This document shows, in pieces, positions 6,569-11,058 of a DNA stretch of 11,058 nucleotides. The position numbers and the translations under genes were made by a program. How positions within the stretch are numbered: the stretch's first letter is position 1; each line of letters starts with the position of its first letter. The notes beneath the pieces were generated by a model. It was given only the letters and a program-made list of their open reading frames with translations, searched no databases and was not told the DNA's origin. This stretch comes from Bacteroidales bacterium (lineage in GTDB: Bacteria; Bacteroidota; Bacteroidia; Bacteroidales; F082), in assembly GCA_024762735.1 (NCBI GenBank), contig JANTGU010000042.1:1-11058 (forward strand), read 5' to 3'.

Positions 6569-8281
6569 TCAATGTTTTCTATTTCGTCTCTTTTCCCTTT
6601 TCTTTTTTTTGGTGGTTTTTACCGGCTGTACCAGTGATTTTTTACCCCCGATGAAAGTAGCCTTGAGTCCTGAAAAAATGGTTTTCCATAAAAAGTTGCC
6701 CAATCCCTTTTCCCGGTCTCGTTCAAATGCCATGATAGCCTGCTTAGGTGGATTTCCTGATGTCGGGTTATTATTTCGTATCACGGTAGTGGCCCCCCAA
6801 CTTAAAAATTTGTTGGTTGCTTTTTGCTCGTTGGTGGTGATGTCGAGTTTTACGTCGTTGTATAACATGGTAAGCGTACCTTTCGACCGGTATGGATTGG
6901 CCCCGCCTTTAAAGGTTAATTGAGTCAGTGTTCCGCTTTTAAATTTCATTCCTGCCGCCGGGTAGGTAGCTCTGTCAAAAGTTGTTAGTGCTACCTTGCC
7001 ATAAACATGCCCGCTAAAAACAAAAGTATCGTTTCGGGCTTTTAAAGGAAACAAGAGTTGCAAATCAAAAGGTGCTTTGCCCATGATCCGGCCTTTGATA
7101 AACGCCCGCAGTTTACTCTTCCGGTAGGTTCGGTTTTTACGATTGGAGAGGTTGGTGATTTCGGCTGAAAGGTTTTTAAAATCGACATACAAAGGTTGTT
7201 GGCTGCGTTCGGTAACCTCTTCATAAACAAAAGTGGAGTTATTAACTAAAATAGTATCAATGGCTAATTGCAAGGCCAGTTGTTTGATAGCCTGATTGGG
7301 TAACAACGGTCGCTGGCTGTGATCAAACGGAACCCGTTTGTCGCGATAAATGTTGAATTGGGCATCCTTTATTTCAACAACTGACAGGGCAAGTTGGTTG
7401 TTGTTTAAAAGCATTTTGATATCCGGAAGTGGTGTCTTGACGTTATTCAAGGTAAAATCGTAACGCTCTTTTTGATATTTAATGTGTTTGCTAAAATTCT
7501 TTTTGGAGTAGAGTGGCTGGTAACGAAGTTTGTAAAAAAACAGCTCCTTATCGCGCCAATTGAGGGTAATTCTTTTGGCAGATAGCTTATACAGTTTATC
7601 GGGTGTAAAAAAAGCAAAGTCATCAAGTTGCATGGTGGCATCCGCTACTGAAGCATGGAAAAAACCGTTGTGATGTCCGCTGGATGTCAGTTTAAAGTCA
7701 TTAAATAGCGCGGATAGCTCGCTATGGGTGGCAAGGACTTTTTTAGTTTTCCAATCGACAAGCTCCACTTTGCTTTTTTCGATGATAAATTGATGAATGA
7801 AAACCCCGTCCAATCCGTTTATTTGAATGGAATCGGGAATTTGGGACTGAGCTCCTTTATTTGAAGGCTTTGGTTTTCCTGCAATCTTCCATAGGGTTAC
7901 CTCAAGTTTTTTAATCCTTATTTTATTCAAATCGATATGTTTGTCAGAAAGGGCTTTTTTGTAATCCAGTCCCGCAACAATCAATCTTCCCAAATGAATC
8001 TCCGGTACCATGTAGCTAAAACCGGTGGCCGTAAGGCTGTCGAGATAATCCCGGGTAGGGGTAAGGGTAAAATTCACCACTCTGGCAGAGTGATTGAGTA
8101 GATTGTATCCCACTCTTTGAAAGGATATCTCATAATTTTTTACCGGATGGTTTTTAAGGATGTTGTCAATTTTTCCGGTAATGATTCCGGATATGATGCC
8201 ATTAATAGAGAAGATTACTGCAACAACAATAACAAGCAATATCCCTGCAAGGATTAGTAGTCGTTTTTTTGTTTTAGACAT
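6569..8281 (-). CDS. AsmA-like single-span membrane protein, function unknown
   Basis: This 570-residue protein has a basic N-terminus (MSKTKKR), one membrane segment at about 8-35, and then a long periplasmic region rich in short alternating beta-type strands. Examples are KIRIKKLEVTLWKI (120-133), QLALSVVEIKDAQFNIYRD (295-313) and ADATMQLDDFAFFT (213-226). This layout resembles AsmA/DUF748-type proteins, relatives of bridge-like lipid-transfer proteins that span the envelope, and a lipid or envelope-assembly role is possible but unproven. Near the C-terminus, ERDREKGLGNFLWKTIFSGLK (520-540) looks like a conserved amphipathic motif; it is followed by a very basic tail (KKKKREKRRNRKH). It diverges from an OsmC-family gene. 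The start at 8281 fits a minus-strand -7 box at 8299-8306. Family assignment is by overall architecture, not by a definitive motif. Confidence 0.65.
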   Translation of the reverse strand: MSKTKKRLLILAGILLVIVVAVIFSINGIISGIITGKIDNILKNHPVKNYEISFQRVGYNLLNHSARVVNFTLTPTRDYLDSLTATGFSYMVPEIHLGRLIVAGLDYKKALSDKHIDLNKIRIKKLEVTLWKIAGKPKPSNKGAQSQIPDSIQINGLDGVFIHQFIIEKSKVELVDWKTKKVLATHSELSALFNDFKLTSSGHHNGFFHASVADATMQLDDFAFFTPDKLYKLSAKRITLNWRDKELFFYKLRYQPLYSKKNFSKHIKYQKERYDFTLNNVKTPLPDIKMLLNNNQLALSVVEIKDAQFNIYRDKRVPFDHSQRPLLPNQAIKQLALQLAIDTILVNNSTFVYEEVTERSQQPLYVDFKNLSAEITNLSNRKNRTYRKSKLRAFIKGRIMGKAPFDLQLLFPLKARNDTFVFSGHVYGKVALTTFDRATYPAAGMKFKSGTLTQLTFKGGANPYRSKGTLTMLYNDVKLDITTNEQKATNKFLSWGATTVIRNNNPTSGNPPKQAIMAFERDREKGLGNFLWKTIFSGLKATFIGGKKSLVQPVKTTKKKKREKRRNRKH

Positions 8282-8298
8282 AGCACTTAATTGAAATC

Positions 8299-8306
8299 CA
8301 AAAATA
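8299..8306 (-). promoter_or_regulatory. Candidate -7 element of the AsmA-like gene
   Basis: On the minus strand this reads TATTTTTG, matching TAnnTTTG, 17 bases upstream of the ATG at 8281. The implied leader is very short and there is no clear -33 TTG, so support is moderate. It is back-to-back with the promoter of the OsmC-family gene. Confidence 0.4.
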
Positions 8307-8313
8307 GTAAAAA

Positions 8314-8344
8314 TTGATGAAGTTCTTTTTTTTCTCTATTTTTG
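8314..8344 (+). promoter_or_regulatory. Promoter of the OsmC-family gene
   Basis: TTG at 8314-8316 and TATTTTTG at 8337-8344 are separated by 20 bases, an ideal Bacteroidota -33/-7 pair. Transcription would begin at about 8350, 20 or so bases before the ATG at 8372. The location of the -7 box argues against the upstream in-frame TTG at 8342 being the translation start. Confidence 0.65.
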
Positions 8345-8371
8345 CGATTCATTCAAAAATTAGATACAACT

Positions 8372-8791
8372 ATGGCAGAAGAAAAAGTAAATATCGAATG
8401 GGCCGGCGACATGGCCTTCGAAGCAGAAGTAAATGACTTTAAAATAATGTTGGATGCCGAGCCACGTGTAGGTGGTAACAATCGCGGACCTCGTCCCAAA
8501 CCACTCACCCTGGTATCGTTGGGTGGCTGCACCGGTATGGATGTTATTTCTATCTTGACCAAGATGCGCGTTAAACCCGATTATTTTAATGTTGAAGTTT
8601 CCGGTGAACTTACCGAGGAACACCCAAAGTATTTCCACACCATTAAGGTTCGTTATATTTTCAAAGGAAAAGACCTTCCCATGGACAAACTGGAAAAAGC
8701 GGTGAACCTTTCACAGGATCGCTACTGCGGGGTGAGCGAAATGTTGCGTAAAAGCTCTAAGCTTATTCACGAAATCGTGGTGGAAGAGTAA
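8372..8791 (+). CDS. OsmC/Ohr family protein
   Basis: This 139-residue protein carries the two hallmark cysteines of the OsmC/Ohr superfamily. Cys53 lies in SLGGCTGMDVISILTKMR (peroxidatic position, start of the central helix) and Cys119 in QDRYCGVSEML (resolving position). Members with this pair reduce organic hydroperoxides in the cytosol using thiol donors, often lipoyl or dithiol proteins. This sequence is closer to the general OsmC/YhfA-like branch than to classical Ohr, so its substrate is uncertain. An in-frame TTG at 8342 would add 10 residues but overlaps the promoter -7 box, so the ATG at 8372 was chosen. The gene is apparently monocistronic: it has its own promoter, a hairpin terminator 33 bases after the stop, and diverges from the AsmA-like gene. 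Confidence 0.93.
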   Translation: MAEEKVNIEWAGDMAFEAEVNDFKIMLDAEPRVGGNNRGPRPKPLTLVSLGGCTGMDVISILTKMRVKPDYFNVEVSGELTEEHPKYFHTIKVRYIFKGKDLPMDKLEKAVNLSQDRYCGVSEMLRKSSKLIHEIVVEE

Positions 8792-8824
8792 TCTTCAGCT
8801 TTGTTAACGTTTCTATTATTAAAT

Positions 8825-8866
8825 ATCACGTCCTTTTTGTGCTCAGAAAGGACGTGATTTGTTTCT
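8825..8866 (+). terminator. Hairpin terminator after the OsmC-family gene
   Basis: A perfect 12-base stem, ATCACGTCCTTT (8825-8836) with AAAGGACGTGAT (8847-8858), encloses a 10-base loop. It is followed by the T-rich tail TTGTTTCT. Its position 33 bases after the stop codon fits a Rho-independent terminator that separates this gene from the beta-helix gene. Confidence 0.85.
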
Positions 8867-8912
8867 GTAAAGGCTGTCAGCAATTTGCTTCCATGCTTAA
8901 AATATTTTTCAT

Positions 8913-10943
8913 TTGAAACACCTCTATTTTAAATCTTATCTGACCTTTGGGTTCATGCTGCTTTCTATGTTTGCGCAAGGAAACACCTATTTTGTGGCCA
9001 CCTCAGGCGATGATGGTAACGATGGCTCTTTTGCCAATCCCTGGAAGACGATTGCCCATGCGCTGGCTAACTTGTCTGCCGGCGACACGTTGGAATTGCG
9101 AGGTGGTACCTATTACGAGCATAATATTGTCATGACGCTGCAAGGTACCGCGTCGGATCCGATTATCATTGAATCGTATCAAAATGAATCCGCAGTAATC
9201 GATGGCGGTGTGAATACGTTTTTAAATGCTCCCAACACTAAATGGATGGCGGTTACCGACTCAATTCACCTTTATGAAAGTGTGGACACCTTTACCGGAA
9301 ACTATGTGAATGCCTGGCTGGAAGATGACAATGTCCACCTTATCCAATACGAAGACAGCCTGAACCTGGAGTCATCAAACTATGGCCCCATGAGCGGGTT
9401 TACCCCGGTTTACCAGGGGCCGGGAATTCGGTTACAGGCGGACGGGCATCTGTCCATACGACTCCAGCAAAATCCCAACGACCTGATTGATCCCGATAGC
9501 AATGCCATTGCTCCTTTGCCGGCCGATGTTAATCCCAACAATAATAATATCAATGTGTTCTTTTCTTCTTACCTCTTCAAGATGATGGGGGTAACACATT
9601 TGAAGTTCAACAACATCACCTTTGCCCATGCAAAGTACCTTTTTGATGTTCGCGACAGTTCGCGATTTGTTACGTTTGATGGTTGTGGTTTTAAATATGG
9701 AAGTTATGGTTTCGTGGTAAGATCTGCCGATAATTTTACCTTTTCCCACTGTACTTTCGATAATGGTGTGCCGCAATATGTGTATTGGACAGATGTAAAA
9801 ATGGGGAGCTGTCAAGTGGCAGAGGCCTACCCTGAGTTTGAATCGAAAGCGATTACCAGCGACAATGGTATGTCGAACTGGACCCTTAGAAACTGCTTGT
9901 TTGAAAATGGTTTTGACGCCATCGGCATCAAAGATGGGTCGTCACATATTAAGGTATTGCACAACTACTTTGTTCATTTTAGAGATGATGCCATCGATTT
10001 GCGGGCAGGCATTGATGATGTTGAAATTGCAGACAATGTTCTTTGGAAAATTGGCTCCGGCATTTCAATGACCGAAACAAGCAACACCACCGTGGGTCAG
10101 GTATATATCCACCACAACATTATTGATAACTCCATTCTTCAACACGGTGGCAGGGCAGGAAACTGCAACGAGAGCAACTGGCCCGTTTGGACAACCCTCG
10201 ATCCTTTTGGATCCCATGGTGCTGACGAGCTGGCTTATTGGAAAGTCTATAACAACACCATTGTTTCACGAAAAAGCGGCTATTCCAGTCCTGAATGCGG
10301 TATCCATTCCGTGCTGGGCAATCCGGAAAAATATTTGCTGAACAATTTGATTTACACTTTCGACGACCGGATTATTTTTCGTGGCGATACCGCGGTTAAT
10401 GGTGCTGTTTACAATGGGAACTTCGTTTACCGGGAGGACACCATCGGGCTGTCCATGTACTATCGTTTTGGCGATGGTGGCAATTACAACTCCCTGGCCG
10501 AATTCAGGGCTAACTCGGGAACTTCCTGGGAGATCAACGCGGTGCAGGCCAATCCCCGGCTGGATACTTTTGCCATGCGTCATCAGCCATTTGATTCGGC
10601 AACCATTCGCGAAAGATATCGTCCAAGAAACTCTTTGACTTACACCGCAGGGGCATCATACGACAGCCTGGCCTGGTACGGAACTGACAGTATTTACTAC
10701 AGGGGTGCCCTGCCCCCGGGCGAGCTGTTATGGCTTGGCACCAACACCCGGTGGAATGATACATTAAATTGGTCAAACGGCATCATCCCCGATGAAGCTT
10801 ATCGTGTTCAAATACCCAAACATCCCGCGCATGGTGATAACTTTCCGGTTATTTCCATTTCAGATACCGCGAAATGTTATAATATTGCATTGGGGGATAG
10901 TACCCTGATTACTATAAGTGGTACCCTTCAGGTTAATCAATAA
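8913..10943 (+). CDS. Secreted right-handed beta-helix (pectate-lyase-fold) protein
   Basis: This 676-residue protein has a signal peptide (MKHLYFKSYLTFGFMLLSMF, cleavage near A-Q-G, residue 23). Next is the DUF1565-like opening TYFVATSGDDGNDGSFANPW (25-44) with LRGGTYYE (62-69). Parallel beta-helix coils follow at about 225-490, with turns such as LKFNNITF, FTFSHCTF, WTLRNCLF, KVLHNYF and DDAIDLRAG (358-366). Many such proteins are polysaccharide lyases or glycan-binding proteins; no catalytic set can be assigned. The C-terminal 70 residues (WLGTNTRWNDTLNWSNGIIP, about 607-626, then a short beta region) resemble a beta-sandwich module of secreted Bacteroidota proteins. No type IX sorting domain follows; the protein ends at GTLQVNQ. 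The start is TTG at 8913, because no in-frame ATG precedes it (in-frame TAA at 8898) and the first internal ATG (8955) would cut into the signal peptide. A one-base indel could instead link the ORF to the ATG at 8893. Confidence 0.8.
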   Translation: MKHLYFKSYLTFGFMLLSMFAQGNTYFVATSGDDGNDGSFANPWKTIAHALANLSAGDTLELRGGTYYEHNIVMTLQGTASDPIIIESYQNESAVIDGGVNTFLNAPNTKWMAVTDSIHLYESVDTFTGNYVNAWLEDDNVHLIQYEDSLNLESSNYGPMSGFTPVYQGPGIRLQADGHLSIRLQQNPNDLIDPDSNAIAPLPADVNPNNNNINVFFSSYLFKMMGVTHLKFNNITFAHAKYLFDVRDSSRFVTFDGCGFKYGSYGFVVRSADNFTFSHCTFDNGVPQYVYWTDVKMGSCQVAEAYPEFESKAITSDNGMSNWTLRNCLFENGFDAIGIKDGSSHIKVLHNYFVHFRDDAIDLRAGIDDVEIADNVLWKIGSGISMTETSNTTVGQVYIHHNIIDNSILQHGGRAGNCNESNWPVWTTLDPFGSHGADELAYWKVYNNTIVSRKSGYSSPECGIHSVLGNPEKYLLNNLIYTFDDRIIFRGDTAVNGAVYNGNFVYREDTIGLSMYYRFGDGGNYNSLAEFRANSGTSWEINAVQANPRLDTFAMRHQPFDSATIRERYRPRNSLTYTAGASYDSLAWYGTDSIYYRGALPPGELLWLGTNTRWNDTLNWSNGIIPDEAYRVQIPKHPAHGDNFPVISISDTAKCYNIALGDSTLITISGTLQVNQ

Positions 10944-10973
10944 AAATTGCCCGAATTAGTTAAGCTATCAGCT

Positions 10974-11058
10974 ATGATAAAACGTTTTTTTTCTTTCGTT
11001 TTTATTGTTGCGGTATTGTTGACCGCAACATCATGCAGTAAAAGTCACCAAAAACCCG
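10974..11058 (+). CDS. Lipoprotein, N-terminal fragment cut by window end
   Basis: The ATG at 10974 opens 28 visible codons beginning MIKRFFSFVFIVAVLLTATS, followed by Cys21 and SKSHQKP. This is a complete lipoprotein signal peptide: a basic n-region, a hydrophobic core, and the lipobox T-A-T-S-C, with the mature protein starting at Cys21. The rest lies outside the window, so its function is unknown. It starts 30 bases after the beta-helix gene with no terminator between them, which suggests one transcript and perhaps a shared surface or glycan-related role. Confidence 0.8.
   Translation, partial: MIKRFFSFVFIVAVLLTATSCSKSHQKP

Noticed and set aside
6537..6923. Plus-strand ORF of 128 codons with an apparent lipoprotein signal (hydrophobic run, then G-C)
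   Set aside because: It is antisense to the C-terminus of the AsmA-like gene. The Phe/Leu-rich run arises because the Lys-rich tail (AAA/AAG codons) reads as TTT/CTT on the other strand.
8342..8371. Ten-residue N-terminal extension of the OsmC-family protein from a TTG
   Set aside because: It overlaps the -7 promoter element, and the ATG at 8372 gives the usual family length.
9432..9815. Minus-strand ORF of 127 codons inside the beta-helix gene
   Set aside because: It is an antisense shadow of the beta-helix coils, with no promoter or recognisable domain.

Overview
The window looks like chromosomal DNA of a member of the Bacteroidota. The supporting signs are several close matches to the Bacteroidota -7 promoter element TAnnTTTG, a TonB-dependent receptor with an N-terminal carboxypeptidase-like domain, a YidC with a long periplasmic region and a Lys at the usual groove-Arg position, an AsmA-like protein, and a lipoprotein with a T-A-T-S-C lipobox. 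The order or genus cannot be fixed from the sequence alone. No tRNA, rRNA, CRISPR array, insertion sequence or phage gene was seen.

Left part (1-1971). A universal stress protein, cut by the window edge, and a roughly 10-segment membrane transporter of the ArsP_2 / putative manganese transporter type lie on the minus strand. An Rrf2-family regulator with three cysteines diverges from the transporter. The 142-base gap between transporter and regulator holds promoter-like elements in both directions. It also holds three copies of a 6-base word, two of which form a perfect inverted repeat, AATACA-TC-TGTATT, next to the regulator promoter. This suggests an autoregulated, metal- or redox-responsive unit.

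Middle (2039-8281, all minus strand). An AsmA-like single-span protein is followed by yidC (membrane protein insertase), which has its own promoter-like element. A TonB-dependent receptor of the heme/hemoglobin type starts 18 bases after yidC. The receptor ends convergently with the Rrf2 gene.

Right part (8372-11058, plus strand). An OsmC-family protein with two catalytic-type cysteines has a well-formed promoter and a strong hairpin terminator. Next come a secreted right-handed beta-helix protein, whose only good start is TTG or is hidden by a one-base indel, and the first 28 codons of a lipoprotein.

Most genes are recognisable families. I see no clear new multi-gene system. The best leads are the Rrf2/transporter intergenic operator with the neighbouring heme-type receptor, and the unusual 5' end of the beta-helix gene.
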